Shown here in pieces: positions 46,042-58,099 of a stretch of DNA of 64,000 bases. Position numbers and translations under genes: made by a program. Every line of letters begins with the position of its first letter. Position 1 is the stretch's first letter. The notes beneath the pieces are model-generated. The model was not told the origin of the DNA. It was given only the letters and a program-made list of their open reading frames with translations, and did no database searches. The stretch is from Kalmusia sp. IMI 367209 (taxonomy: Eukaryota > Ascomycota > Dothideomycetes > Pleosporales > Didymosphaeriaceae), in assembly GCA_027946365.1 (NCBI GenBank), contig JAPEUQ010000013.1:682001-746000 (forward strand), given 5' to 3'.

Positions 46042-49000
46042 ATGCCATTTTCGAACGGCGAAGAGAATCTACTCCAGCTCAACCAAAGTCTTTTCGATTT
46101 CAACATACAGTTTGAGCAACTGTTCTTCTCTGTTCTGCCTTCTGCGTTGTTTATTGTTCTATCATCGTGGCGGACGCTCCAGCAAGCGCGAAAGCCTACT
46201 GTAGTACATGCTCCCATTTTCAAGCTCCTCAAAGTGGTAAGTTTTTTCTAAAACATCATATAATCCAAGGTCTTCTGTACTAATTAGTTACAAAAGGGTG
46301 CTATAACGGCATATGTTGCTCTTGAAGTCGCACTCTTGGCGCTGGTTGCCGTTGGACGCTTCCATGTTACCAGCATGTTCATAGCTGCTTCCGTCCTCAA
46401 ACTTGTGTCAGCGCTCCTCATGATAACGCTCAGCATCGTTGATCATAGCCGAAGCCCGAGGCCTTCTGTGTTGCTCAGCATATACCTATCTCTGACCCTT
46501 CTCCTAGACGTAGCCCAGGCAAGAACCTTATTTCTCCTGGCAGACGGAAAGCCTGAGATCACCTATAGCAGCATCTTCTGCGCTACCATAGGTTTGAAAG
46601 CTGTTGTGCTACTGCTAGAAGCCAAGCAAAAGACCTCATGGGTACAATGGAATGAGAAAGAGCATAGCCCGGAGGAGACGAGTAATGTCTTTTCTATCGG
46701 CGTTTTCTTCTGGCTCAACAAGATGTTCAAATTGGGTTATCGGAAGGTCTTAGCCATCGACGATTTATATCCCCTAGATAGTGCCCTCGATGCGAAAGCG
46801 CTACACGACAAATTCTCCATGCACATGGATTACTCCAAATTGGAGGGCGACAAATTTGGTCTGGCGAAAGTGCTAGCACGCACACTTGCCGCCCCTATTC
46901 TGCTTCCAATACTCCCACGTCTCGCGATGCTCGGTTTCACATTTTGTCAACCACTGTTCATGGAAAGACTTCTCGATTACTTATCCCAATCAGAGCTCGA
47001 TCCCAATACTGGGTACGGCTTTATTGGTGCAAGTTTCGTCATCTATTCCGGTATCGCTATCTCAATGGCCTTTTACTGGTATGCTTGAGTAGGCACTTTG
47101 ACTTGAATTGTTATACTAACACAATTGAGGTACTTTTGTAATCGAGCACGTACTATGACAAGGTCAATCCTAGTTACCGAAATCTACAGTAGGGCTACAA
47201 AAGCCCGCATCGGAGCTAGCGACAACAGCGCCGCGTTGACATTGATGAGTACTGACATGGAGCGGATCAGGATTGGTTTCAGGTCTTTTCATGAGATTTG
47301 GGCCAGCATAGTCCAGGCTATCCTAGCTGCATGGATGCTTTACAACCGGCTTGGCATACTTTTTGTGGCGCCCATTGGTATTGTCATCGTATGCTTCGTT
47401 ATTTTAGCATTCCTCATGAAGTTCACTGGAGATTCCCAGCGCGCTTGGATGGCAGGGGTCCAAAAACGCGTTGGTTTGACGGCTACCGTCATTGCTAACA
47501 TGAAAAATCTAAAGATCTCAGGCCTTTCTGTTGCCATCAGCAGCTTTGTGCAACAGCTTCGAGTCGACGAACTCGCTGCATCAGTTCGGTTCCGCAAAAT
47601 ATTTATCTCTGCGGCTCTTCTCGGATTCTTTTCCCAGTTCATGGGACCCCCAGTAACGTTTGCCTTCACGCGACATACTCTAGACGTCTCCACGATGTTC
47701 ACATCTCTTGCCTTCATTACACTCCTTACCTATCCTCTGTCATATATCTTTGAAGGCGTCCCACAAATTATCACAGCACTCGCCTGCTTGGGGCGGATTC
47801 AAGCATTTCTAGAGTGTGAAACTCGAAATGATTTTCGCGAGGTTCTTGCCGATATCAGGCAGCACGCGGAGAAGCCTTCAGCTGGCCGCGAACCCGAGAC
47901 AAACTCAGCTCTTACCATTAAGAGCGGGAATTTCGGCTGGCAATCCGACAAGTTCGTCTTGCAAAATGTAAATGTCAAGATTCCGAAGTCATCCCTTACT
48001 ATTGTCATCGGCCCCGTCGGCTCGGGTAAAAGTACATTTTGCAAAGCGCTGCTCGGTGAAACGCCGTTCATAGAGGGTAGCGTGGCTACACAAAATCGGC
48101 TCTCACGTATTGGATTCTGCGATCAAACGGCATTTTTATCCAACGGTTCGATTAGAGACAATATTGTTGGATTTTCTCCATTCGAAATGGAGAGATACAT
48201 GGACGTCATCACTGCTACGGCGCTTGACTTCGACTTTGCAACCCTCCCGCGCGGGGACCGAACGAACATTGGATCGGATGGAATCACTTTGTCTGGGGGT
48301 CAGAAACAACGTGTCTCTCTTGCGCGGGCTCTTTATTTACAGTCTGATTTGCTAGTACTGGATGACATCTTCAGTGGTCTGGATGCGGACACCGAAGCCC
48401 GGGTGTTTCAACGAGTCTTTGCGCTAGGTGGGCTAGCTAGGAGAAGAAGCTCTACAATAGTGTTGTGCACACACAGCGTGAAGCACTTGCCTGATGCAGA
48501 CTATATCCTAGTACTTGAAGATGGAACTGTTGCAGAGCAGGGTAGCTTCAAAGAGCTGATGATAAGCTCTCCGTACGTTCAACGCTTGGGATTGAAGAGT
48601 TCTTCTAGTAGCGATGTCTCGTTGGATGACGTTATTTCAACACAAAACGGTCAGATGCTGAACGCCAAGCCCTTCGACCCTGCTGCCGCGGATACCTCCG
48701 ATGAGCCAGATACCAACATGGCAAGGCAAATTGGCGATAGGACAGTGTATAGTCATTACGTGAAGAGTATGGGATTGCATGTAGCGGGATTAGCACTGCT
48801 CTTCGCTATCTCTTGGGGCTTTTTCACAAATTTCCCCACAATCTGTAAGTTCACATGAGATTGGATTCTAAAGTTATAGTGCGCTCCATTGAGCAAAAGC
48901 TTAAGAGAAGTCGAAGGTTGCTTTGATGCCCTCTAGACTAATCATCACTGCAGGGCTCACATATTGGACCAACGATACTCACTCGGAGCGTCCGAAGCAC

Positions 49001-50901
49001 TCTTACGGTTATTACGCCGGATTGTATGCTTTACTTCAAATCTGCGCCTTGGTATCGTTACTTCTACTCGCCATAACGCTCTGGGTCTTTGGCATAAGAA
49101 GAGCAGGTGCCAATATTCACCGAGATGCCTTACGGACGCTAGTCCGAGCACCACTGCGTTTCTTTACCAAGACTGATACTGGCGTCATCACGAACTTGTT
49201 CTCGCAAGATCTCAACCTCGTGGATACAGAATTGCCAGACGCTACATTGAACCTTTTATTTTCTGTAAGCCTGACTTTTTGAAAATAACGAAATTTATAG
49301 CTAGGGGTACCGTAAGCTGATGACCTTCAGATCTTTCAGTCGCTGGGACAAGCAGCTGTCATGCTGACCTCGTCCGCGTATCTGGCTATAGCATATCCTT
49401 TTATTGCTGCCCTCTTATATGTCGTTGGCAAGTTCTATTTGCGGACTTCTAGGCAGCTACGACTTCTCGATCTAGAGACCAAAAGCCCCTTGTAGTAAGT
49501 ATAGCTGTGCTTGGATATTCCTATCCTCGAAGATTGTACTAATCCGTATTTTTCAGTACACACTTTCTTGATACCGTTAAGGGTATCACTACTCTACGGG
49601 CTTTTGGTGAGTCACATCCGGATGGATAAAAATAATCGTCTAATACTCTGAAATTTGTTCAATCTCATCGCTAACACACACTTTGCAGGTTTCGTGCCCG
49701 ATGACGTTGCAAAGAATGCTCAGTTGATTAACACAAGCCAGCGACCGGCATATCTCCTCATGATGATACAGGAATGGCTCATGCTCGTTCTTGGGCTCGT
49801 AGTAATGGTGATCGCAGTCATTCTGGTAACTTTAGCTGTTCGACTCCACTCACAATCTGCTTTTGCTGGTGCTTCGTTATACAGTCTCATCACCCTTGGC
49901 GAGAATCTTGCAGGCATAGTCGTGTACTATACCAGGTTAGAGACTTCTATTGGAGCAATTGCCAGGCTGAAATCGTTCAATGAAACTGTCAAGCCGGAAG
50001 ACAAAGACGAAGAAGAGCTCATTATCCCCTCGGAACAGTGGCCCCAAACTGGTGCGATAGAGATAAAGGGCGTTTCTGCAGCTTACGAGTAAGAAGACCT
50101 TCTAAGGCCGAATACTTGAACAATATTGACGCCTGAAATAGTGCATATGATGAGGCCGAGGGTACACCCAACCTTGCTCTTCGCGATATCCACCTTACGA
50201 TCACCTCTGGTGAAAAGGTCGCTATTTGTGGCCGTACTGGCAGCGGCAAATCAAGCACGGTCGCGCTCCTCCTCAAACTATTGGATCCTCTTCCTTCAGA
50301 CCTACCAAATGTAGTGATTGATGGAACACCGCTGCACCGCATCAATCGACCTGCCCTACGCAAGCGCCTTATCGCAGTGCCTCAGGAAGCCGTGTTCTTA
50401 CCCGACGGAACCACCTTCCAGTCCAACCTAGACCCAGATGACGAGTCAACGCCCGAGGAATGCGAAGCTGTTCTTTCCGCCATTGGTCTGTGGACATTCG
50501 TTCAGGAACGCGGCGGTCTGAGCGCAGGCATGAATGCAGGAGAGTTAAGTGCGGGACAGCGCCAGCTCTTGTCAGTTGGAAGGGCCTTGATTCGTCGACG
50601 TACTCGGACACGCAACCTTGCTGGCGTGGCCGATAGAGGTATCTTGCTGTTGGATGAGGTCAGCTCAAGTGTGGATCATGAGACCGAGCACATCATTCAG
50701 GAAATAATTAGGACTGAGTTTACAGAGTACTCAGTGATTGCGGTTAGTCATCGACTGGACATGATCATGGACTTTGACAGGGTTGTCGTAATGGACAAGG
50801 GGGAGATAGTAGAGGTAGGCAATCCGGTCGAGCTATCTACCAAGGTGGGAAGCAGGTTTGGGGATTTGGTGAGGGCGGGAATTAAGGAGAAGAGCACATG
50901 A
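46042..50901 (+). CDS. ABC transporter, subfamily C (MRP/Ycf1-like), full length
   Basis: ATP-driven exporter, 1458 aa, probably of conjugated or bulky organic anions in plasma or vacuolar membrane. Exons 46042-46236, 46297-47078, 47130-48844, 48954-49264, 49331-49494, 49557-49606, 49689-50088 and 50142-50901; all joins keep frame. A TMD0 of about five helices opens the protein, followed by TMD1. NBD1 has Walker A GPVGSGKST, signature LSGGQKQRVSLARAL and Walker B LLVLDDIFSGLD. TMD2 and NBD2 follow, with Walker A GRTGSGKSS, signature LSAGQRQLLSVGRAL and Walker B GILLLDEVSSSVD. NBD1 has Asp where the catalytic Glu would be, while NBD2 keeps Glu, the usual asymmetry in ABCC. Small exons around 49557 are typical of fungal ABCC genes. 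The substrate is unknown. Confidence 0.94.
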
Positions 50902-51000
50902 GATAGAAATGTGGAACATGATTATCATGATGTTGATAATATACAGCTGTAGTTGGTTGCCAACAGGCAATTTGACTCCAACATCAATCAGTCGATATCT

Positions 51001-51432
51001 CTAGATGCTATCGTTGCGCTCGTGCTGAGAACGAGCTGCTCGAGCACCACCACGGAAAGCCGCCCTCTCCAGACCTCTCATAGCGTTTCCCCTCAAAGTA
51101 ACAACGTCACCCTCGACCACTCGATTGCGTGCCCGACGGCCGCGGCTGTAATAGCTGCCAAGTCCTGTGTAATGAATGAGGTCCTGGCGCCAGCCGTTGC
51201 GGTCGTTGACGACTTCTATACTGTAAAGGCTGACATTGTCGGTATCGTCTGTAGCTGTTCCGAGCTGATCGTTGAGTCTTTTCGCTTGTGTCTTCACTAT
51301 GTTAGGTATATCGGAGTTCATGGTCGACAGACTGGCTAATTTTTCTACCTCCTTCAAGGCCTCCATGCTGATATAGCCGGCAAAGTAAGCGAGGAGCTTG
51401 TTCTTGATGCGTGCAGCAATTGGTCGAAGCAT
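51001..51432 (-). CDS. Hypothetical small protein
   Basis: Single frame of 143 aa from an ATG at 51432 (the longer frame begins with a non-ATG codon). The N-terminal ~60 residues are amphipathic and helical (IKNKLLAYFAGYISMEALKEVEKLASL). The C-terminal third is Arg/Gly/Ala-rich and basic (ERAAFRGGARAARSQHER). No domain recognised; no signal peptide. It ends 100 bp from the ABCC stop on the opposite strand and shares its upstream region with the NACHT-like gene. It could be a real orphan gene or a chance frame in a GC-rich spot. Confidence 0.42.
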   Translation of the reverse strand: MLRPIAARIKNKLLAYFAGYISMEALKEVEKLASLSTMNSDIPNIVKTQAKRLNDQLGTATDDTDNVSLYSIEVVNDRNGWRQDLIHYTGLGSYYSRGRRARNRVVEGDVVTLRGNAMRGLERAAFRGGARAARSQHERNDSI

Positions 51433-51989
51433 GGTTGACAACGGATCGCAAACCTGAGTTGTATTTGCCGTGATTTGGTCTGTTAAGTTTGTTGTGATCG
51501 TAGACGTGTATGAAAGTAGTCTTCTACAGTGCGTGGTTGTGCTTTTAAAAACACATTGATGCCTTTCTTTGAGACAACCAACATGCCTGTCATGTGTATT
51601 ATCTAGGGTTAAAGACTAAACACAGTCTCACTTATTTGCTAAGAGTGAGACTTGGACGGATACCGATTTGCTTAAACAAAGTTAATAATTTTTGAATTAC
51701 TCAGGGGACGAACGCGTGAATGCATGGCTCTGTTCGAAGTACTTGTCGTGAGGCAGGAAGAATGAAAATGATTACATATTGGATTCACAAGAACGCGAAA
51801 ACAGTAGTCATATCCTGACAACACAGAGGCAAACCGAAGTAGGGCTAACTAGAGAATGACTCCCACGCTTTGTCATGTCTAATAAATCTCGCCAACTCCG
51901 ACTAACCAAGAACAAAATATTTTTTTGGCTGTATAGTCGTTGCGAGTCACCGAAAACCGAAGCAGCTCGTTATCTAAGTCGATCGCACT
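51433..51989. other. Intergenic, 0.56 kb, A+T-rich divergent region
   Basis: Upstream of both the small hypothetical gene and the NACHT-like gene. Noticeably A/T-rich around 51640-51700 and 51910-51930. No element identified. Confidence 0.35.
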
Positions 51990-53135
51990 ATGGTAGAGGC
52001 ACAGGAAATCGACAGTGCAAGTGTCGCGGAGCGGTTGATTAAGAGAGACAAACCAAGGCGTGGGAGGACTAGAGAGTCAAGAAAGAACGTACGGTGGGGA
52101 AGCCGTAAGCAAAAGAGCTGCAGTAACACCGTGCATTTCCGGCTGCGAGGACGTGTAAAAAGGCATTTCATCAGCTATCGACATTCGCACAAGAGACAAC
52201 GGGCTACGATCTGCTCGCCAGCAAAAGAAGAGGAAATAAGGAATTTGCAACCACGCTCCCATGCGCTCTTTGAACAGATCTTATTTACCCTTGCCACAAA
52301 TATTGGCCAGTGGGTGAAGGCAACATTCGTCGAAGAAATGAAACAGGTGTTATCTGAGAATTTTCAACAGCTCGCGGTTGGCATGCATGCAGAAGCCGCT
52401 ATCACATACGATTTCTGGTCATCAGTCGAACAGCATGACTGGGTGGAGCCCTGGTTCCGTCTGCCGCAATCTGGTATTATCCTCGTTGATATCAACATAA
52501 TCACCCCTGTACCGCCGATCGTAGCTGGGTACTGGATATGCTCGCTAACTTGGAATCTCCTCGCACGTTCTGACGGGGTGCTACTGCAAGTCCATGGTGG
52601 ACTACATAGTGCTCCAGCCGACCCAATGGGAGGACCAGCAGGCATGCTGCGATCTATAATATTACAGTTAGCCGCGCATCTCGAGAACATAGGAAAGCTC
52701 CATGCTGACACTCTTATCACATGGATGAACACTCTCACCTGTCCAGAAGAACCAAGCCTTTCCGATCTATACGCGCTGCTTCACACTCTTCTTCAACAAC
52801 TTCCCCCCTACACTCCCGTCTACTGCCTCATCTCCGACTTCGACCCCCTTTCTGTAGATGGGGTACTCAACTCTTTCGAAACAGTCATCGAATGCTTGTG
52901 CGACCTTGTCACAGCCAACCTGCCAGCACCGTTCAAAGTGCTCTTGGCAAGTCCGACCGACGTCACAGATTATATCAAAGAACAGCTCGAGGCACCGAGC
53001 CTGAGCGCTTTCTATGCGCACGCTGATCGCCCCGACGTACTCCGCGAGATGATCATGTTAAGGTGCAAAACGACTCGGGCCGGAGCGATGAGGTTGGGAA
53101 GATGGTGGCAACCACGGAGAAGGGTTAGCAATTGA
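51990..53135 (+). CDS. NACHT/STAND-like remnant protein without P-loop
   Basis: A 381-aa single-exon frame. Residues 1-70 are very basic (RDKPRRGRTRESRKNVRW). A central part has FWSSVEQHDW, then GGLHSAPADPMGGPAGMLRSIILQL and, later, VYCLISDFDPLSVDG. These resemble the region after the P-loop in a fungal NACHT-like family whose members read roughly 'FFCGLH...DPLGGPxGLIRSLIxQL' and 'hhhhDG' (Walker B-like); this comparison is from memory. No Walker A sequence precedes it, so ATP binding is unlikely. Such proteins are usually parts of fungal non-self or stress-response NLRs. It may be an intact divergent gene or an N-terminally rearranged copy. Confidence 0.55.
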   Translation: MVEAQEIDSASVAERLIKRDKPRRGRTRESRKNVRWGSRKQKSCSNTVHFRLRGRVKRHFISYRHSHKRQRATICSPAKEEEIRNLQPRSHALFEQILFTLATNIGQWVKATFVEEMKQVLSENFQQLAVGMHAEAAITYDFWSSVEQHDWVEPWFRLPQSGIILVDINIITPVPPIVAGYWICSLTWNLLARSDGVLLQVHGGLHSAPADPMGGPAGMLRSIILQLAAHLENIGKLHADTLITWMNTLTCPEEPSLSDLYALLHTLLQQLPPYTPVYCLISDFDPLSVDGVLNSFETVIECLCDLVTANLPAPFKVLLASPTDVTDYIKEQLEAPSLSAFYAHADRPDVLREMIMLRCKTTRAGAMRLGRWWQPRRRVSN

Positions 53136-53622
53136 GACCTCAAGGATAGCATGTATAGAGGTTGTTAGAGTCATTTTAGTGTGTTGTCACGTGCGTATAT
53201 GTTGAGTAAACGATGTATGAGTTTGACTTGCGATGGATGTTATCGACGTGCATTGAGTCAAGCGTTTGAGTACCTAGCACTAGTGTCACTAAGCACCATC
53301 TCTGTACAGCCATTCGTTCGACCTGGTCACTCTCATTATGTCCACGTTCACTTCGCTATAATTTTTAGTCCTCGTGCGCTTGCTTCTGAGTAGAAGGCCT
53401 GAACCTCTCATTTTTACCTCAAAGCTATTCATGTCTTGGATGGACGTCCGTATGGGCTTGCTTATTGCTGTAGTGCCGACGGCTGTACTTTCAGCATGAG
53501 CATGCAAGTGAGGGCGGACCGTATTAGAGACCTCTTAAAAGGGTATATTGGACTCATATCGCTTTTATCAGACCTGCGCCAGACGCCGCCAAAATGCTCC
53601 TCGTGCAAATCGTCAACACATC
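53136..53622. other. Convergent 3' flanks, 487 bp
   Basis: Between the NACHT-like gene (plus) and MRT4 (minus). No gene or RNA recognised. Confidence 0.4.
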
Positions 53623-54380
53623 CTATTCCTCCATCGCGCCCACCTCCGTTACAGACTCTTTAGCCGACGAGTAATATGCCTTCATGTCGACCTTGAAATC
53701 CGCCATGGCGACGCCAAACAATTTCAACAGCGCCGTTTGGTGACTGTTTAGAACCTGGCCCTCCTTGCAAACGGTATACGGCGCCTCGAGGATGACTTTG
53801 CCCTTCTCTAATTTTGTTGGCATACCCCACTTCCTGACTGTTGTCTCTTGACTGTGCGGTAGCGGCACATCATCCTCCGCTGGCAGTTCTCCGCCTCTTG
53901 AATGTACTACGCCCGCGGGCACTGTGAAGGTCTGAGTGGCTGTGACGCCGGCGCGCGCAAAGTCTGTCTGCGCGTAGATGGAGAAGAATTCAAGAATCTC
54001 TGAAGGTTCGCGATTTGTAAAGAAAAGTCCCACGTTGCCAGCGAGGTAAGGCGATAGTTGGGAGAGATTCGTGAGGTGCTCCTCCGCGGGTGTCTGGCCG
54101 AGCGCTTTCGCCATGACTTTGGTCTTGCCAAAGAATATGCTGCGTACCAATTAGTGCACTGCTAAAAAATGTAGGAGAGAATTGCGCACCGGCTGTCCGA
54201 AAATTCAGCACGCACTTCCTTCAGATACGAATTCCGCATGTTCTCCACGGCGAAGACGAAAATGAACTGGAAGTTGTCGGCGGCTTCCTGCACATTGGCA
54301 AAGAGCTTCTGCGACAGCTCCTTGCCCTTCTTGTCCGTCTTGGACAGGTGGACGACTTTGGCGCGCTTCGACTTGGGCAT
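53623..54380 (-). CDS. MRT4: mRNA turnover protein 4 homolog (ribosome assembly factor)
   Basis: Nucleolar assembly factor that holds the place of ribosomal stalk protein P0 on pre-60S particles; 235 aa. Exons 54380-54190 and 54139-53623; the 50-nt intron (GTGCGC...ACGCAG) joins FSDSR to IFFGKTKVMAKALG, the hallmark of the P0/Mrt4 fold. The N-terminus MPKSKRAKVVHLSKTDKKG is the conserved basic start of Mrt4. The L10 insertion domain follows (VPAGVVHSRGGELPA), with TKLEKGKVILEAPYTVCKEGQVL after it. There is no acidic P0 tail, which separates it from RPP0. Size is exactly that of yeast Mrt4. Its promoter is shared with MDM10. Confidence 0.95.
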
Positions 54381-54572
54381 GTTGGCTTGTGGGCGCTGTT
54401 GTGCTTATCGATTGAAGATGAACAGAAAAAGTTGAGACGGCCGGATTTTTGGCGGGGAATTGCAGGCGAGCGGGCTTGGCGCCTCGGTTCAAGTTTCGCG
54501 AGTCCAACCTCGCTCCGTAGGGTTCGAGCTGTCTGCAACTGGACATCGTAATGAAGCTCCGCGCACGAAGAC
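54381..54572. promoter_or_regulatory. Compact divergent promoter, MRT4 and MDM10
   Basis: Only 192 bp separate the two start codons, so both genes must share regulatory sequence. No TATA box is evident. Confidence 0.5.
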
Positions 54573-55854
54573 ATGTTGGATTTTATGGAGCATGTGCAAC
54601 ATGCGTTCTATGAGGCTTCGCATTGGAACCTCGATAATTCCTATGGCACCCTAAACGCGACGGCGCGAGGTACGTCTCACTGCCCATTCCATCGCAAGTC
54701 AGTCCTAATTGTTTACCATAGCATTGCTCGACTTCCAGACACCAAGGGGCCTAAGACTGCAGATATCGTCCCTTGCTGCGCCCAATTTTGCAACATCATA
54801 CACTCTAGGCAACGTAGGGGTGGTTGACGGCTCCGTGTCTTACCTATACTCGTCCCTGCCTCTGCAGAGGAAGTTGAAGAGTTCCGAGCTTGACCTACAC
54901 CATGTTATTCGAGGGTACAGACAGCTTCGAGAACTGCGTCGGCCTGACGAGGACTGGTGGTGGGAGATCTGGCACAATGGGAAGCGCATAGACCGCAGAG
55001 GTTTGTTGCTGCTGCCCGACCTGCTGCACCATGGCTGACCTAGCGCAGACACTTTACTCTACGGCCGCATATTCTTGCCTCAATCCAGACTCGAAGCACT
55101 ATATCTCCGTCGCCTGACACCCACCCGACAGCTGCGCGTGTCCGCAGTTAGCGACTCAAATCTCAACAATGGCGGAACCGTTCTCACGCTGCTGCAGAAC
55201 GACTTTGGCAAATATAGTACTGAGTACATGTACAGCACCGATTCTGCTCTGATAGGCCTGAGGGGTCTTTACAACTTCGGATCCGACCCTAGAGTTGTGC
55301 CGACGGAGCCTGTCACTGCTCAGCAGGTTGTTGAACCGATGCACGGCCGCTTCAGCGCAGGGGCGGAACTTTATTATGGACTGCTGAACAAAAGCGGAGG
55401 CATAAGCACCGGCTTACGTTTTACGACCTTACCTAACCATACTGGCTTTCCGTATACTATGACTCTGACTATGAACCCGCTGATGGGGAACCTCTCTTCG
55501 ACATATGCCGTTAAAGCTGGCCCCAATCTTTCTCTTTGCTCCCGCTTCGATTTCAACTTCTATTCCTACGAAAGCGAGCTGCAGCTCGGCTGCGAATTGT
55601 GGCGACGCCGCCGCAACACCGATGTCGAATGGGCGGCTAAGAAGCTGCGCCCAGACTGGAAACGACCAACGGCTACACCCGATGATGATGTCTCCGGCAT
55701 CCTGAAAGCCCGCGTTGACCAGGACTGGCGTATTGGGGTACTATGGGAGGGCAGGATCAAAGAGCTGCTGTTCACCCTTGGCGCAAGCCTCGACCTCAAG
55801 AAGAGAGAGCAAGTATTCCGGGCTGTTGGTATCGAGCTGCAGTACTCCTCGTGA
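54573..55854 (+). CDS. MDM10: Mdm10, ERMES and SAM complex beta-barrel protein
   Basis: Outer-mitochondrial-membrane beta-barrel, 393 aa. It is part of the ER-mitochondria tether (with Mmm1, Mdm12, Mdm34) and of the SAM assembly machinery for Tom40. Exons 54573-54669, 54722-55000 and 55049-55854. The start [19 protein letters not shown] is conserved in the family, as are [23 protein letters not shown], the long [11 protein letters not shown] strand, [23 protein letters not shown] and the C-terminal barrel strand that ends [13 protein letters not shown] ([10 protein letters not shown]). Alternating hydrophobic residues in the C-terminal half fit beta strands. Length is normal. It is divergent from MRT4. 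Confidence 0.95.
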
Positions 55855-58099
55855 ACGAAAATGAAGCCACGTTGTCGGGTTATTGCTTGACGGCACTGCA
55901 GGCTTCACCGCATGCTGTGGCCGACCATGGGAGATGCCTGCATCATGGGGTGGCATGAACCGACCGTCTCACGACGTTTCTCAAAACGTGTTCCGAGTAT
56001 CCTGCTAGTGCGCTCGTGCGAGGACCGAAAAGGAGACGGCATTGAAAATTTACTTTTTAATGCGTGTAGATACAAGATACATCGATGCCCCGCAGACTGG
56101 AGCTTGGTGAACACGACATACCCCTGTGGTTTGTAAATCGACAGTTGCGCGTTCGCTCGATTTGCGCGGGGGCCATTTGCTGAAACATGTTGGTGAGGGG
56201 TCAGGATGTCCGGGTGGACCTGGGGCCGCGATTGCAGTTGTCTGATAACCGGACGGCACTATACTGCAACAAGGTGCTCCAGACACCCTGTTTGGTGCGG
56301 AGGGGGCGGTTTCTGAGTCCAGGAAACGGCATTGAAAGCATGTGGGATCAAGGCAGACGCTCAGCGCTTGATCGTCAAGCGAGCAGCCACGGCTGTTGGT
56401 TATGAGAGAACGAGACGCCAGGAACCAGCAACGGCTGGGGTCTAGGCTACGGTGCCGCCCGAATAAGCCCTGCGATGGGGTCAGGCCGTGGGCAGGGTAT
56501 AGTAGCACGTACTACATAATGACAGGTTACGGCCACCAGACACGCGTTTGCTGTTGTGCCGATATCCGCCATCGGATGCAATCACACAAGTTTTCGAAGT
56601 TTTGATTCCAGCTTGCAGCTTTGTCGGATGAGGTTATCAATTGGGCGTGATGGAACGGAAAGGGCGTCAGCGCTCGGTCTCTCGTCTCGGCTCATCCGAG
56701 CGATCAGCGACTGGGGCGTGTCGAGCACTGTTCTCACGATAGCGATACGGTATAGGTACCGTCGCAGAGTCAGCAACGGACAACCGGCGGGCGCCCGGTG
56801 CGGCTCATGATGCACCGCCAGACGCAGAGATGCGCGTGCCGACGTGAATCACCTGGCAAGCGAGACAATCCATTCCGGTGCGCGAGGTTGCGGTCCACCG
56901 GACTGGCGGCGGAACGAGCGCTGCGACAACGAGAGCAGCTTCTCATGCTAGCCAGCTGGTGTTTTCCTCGGCTCCTGAGCGCTGCGTACGTAGCTGGGGA
57001 CAGTGGAGACGCTTCTCGAACGACGACGTGCTCTTATGCGCCGCTCGGCGGCCGTGCGCCAGGTGGACTCCCAGTTTGGCGGCCATTTTGCCGTGGCCAG
57101 AGCGGCGGCCAGCGTTTGTGGGCGGAGGACCGTCGCGGAAGTCTCCTGAGGCCTGGGATCGAACTTGACACGGCATCGAAGCACCACTCGCAAACCCTGT
57201 CGCCCAGCACTGGGGGGTGGTGACAAGGGCTGACTCCGACGGCGTCCTGTTGCCACTCAGCTGCCCGCCTGCGGGAACGCCCCTTGGGCGACGCGTGCTG
57301 CAGCGCCGTTTGCGAGCAGCGCTGTCAAAGCATGCCGGTGCAGCGCCCAACAGACGCAGCGCAACATGGTCGAGGCAGCGTGGAATGCGCGCTGAGACGT
57401 GAAGGCGCTGGCGCCAAACGGTGCGTCGCCGATGTACTAAGAATGGCCGTGGTCTGGTGTCTCTGTGCTTGAGCCCGCTAGAGCCGGAAGGCGCTTCGAG
57501 CGGAGCCCAAGGCGGCCTAGCGCGCCCACTCGCGCCTTCCCCCTACGCTTTTGGCTTGAAGGCCCCTTCCTCTAATCTCCCCTTCTTTCCCTCACCAAGT
57601 CACTCATTTACACCCGCCCGATCTCCTCTACCGGATTTCGCATCGTCACCTCACCCGGTGCGATCTTCGTGACGTTCCCTTTTGTTGTGCTTCTGCGAAG
57701 AGCTGCCACTCCTTTCGGCCTTCGCTCACGTTCCTTTCATACCCTCCTCTTAGGCTCTGCCGTCCACTCCTTAGGATTCCCCCAGCCCACTCTTCTCCGC
57801 ACCGAGTATCGCCCCCGGTCGATCGACTTCGATATCTGCTCCCGGCTAGCAGCTTCTTTCTTTGCCCTCTACAACGTGCGCCTGGACGGTGTCTGAGAGA
57901 CCGAGACTCGCGCGGATCCAAACGCTCCTCCAGCATTGGCCGCGACAGCAGCCCACGGCGCTCTCCCTACTTTCGGATACCCACCACTATTGCTTGGAAC
58001 TATTACTTCACGACACCTTACGACACTTGATAGACGGCCGTCTGGTCGACCCCTCTCTTATCGCATCCGACACCACACCGCCGGAGAACCCGACCAGCC
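55855..58099. other. GC-rich 2.2-kb region upstream of the homeobox gene
   Basis: Between MDM10 and the homeobox gene. 56800-57500 is markedly GC-rich and has many short overlapping frames on both strands but no recognisable protein. 57530-57660 is strongly CT-rich, as in fungal transcription-start regions. A long promoter and 5' leader with upstream short ORFs is the likeliest content. Confidence 0.45.

Noticed and set aside
56798..57402. Several overlapping frames of 60-140 codons on both strands
   Set aside because: Expected by chance in very GC-rich DNA where stop codons are rare; no motifs, and Arg/Ala-rich composition in every frame.
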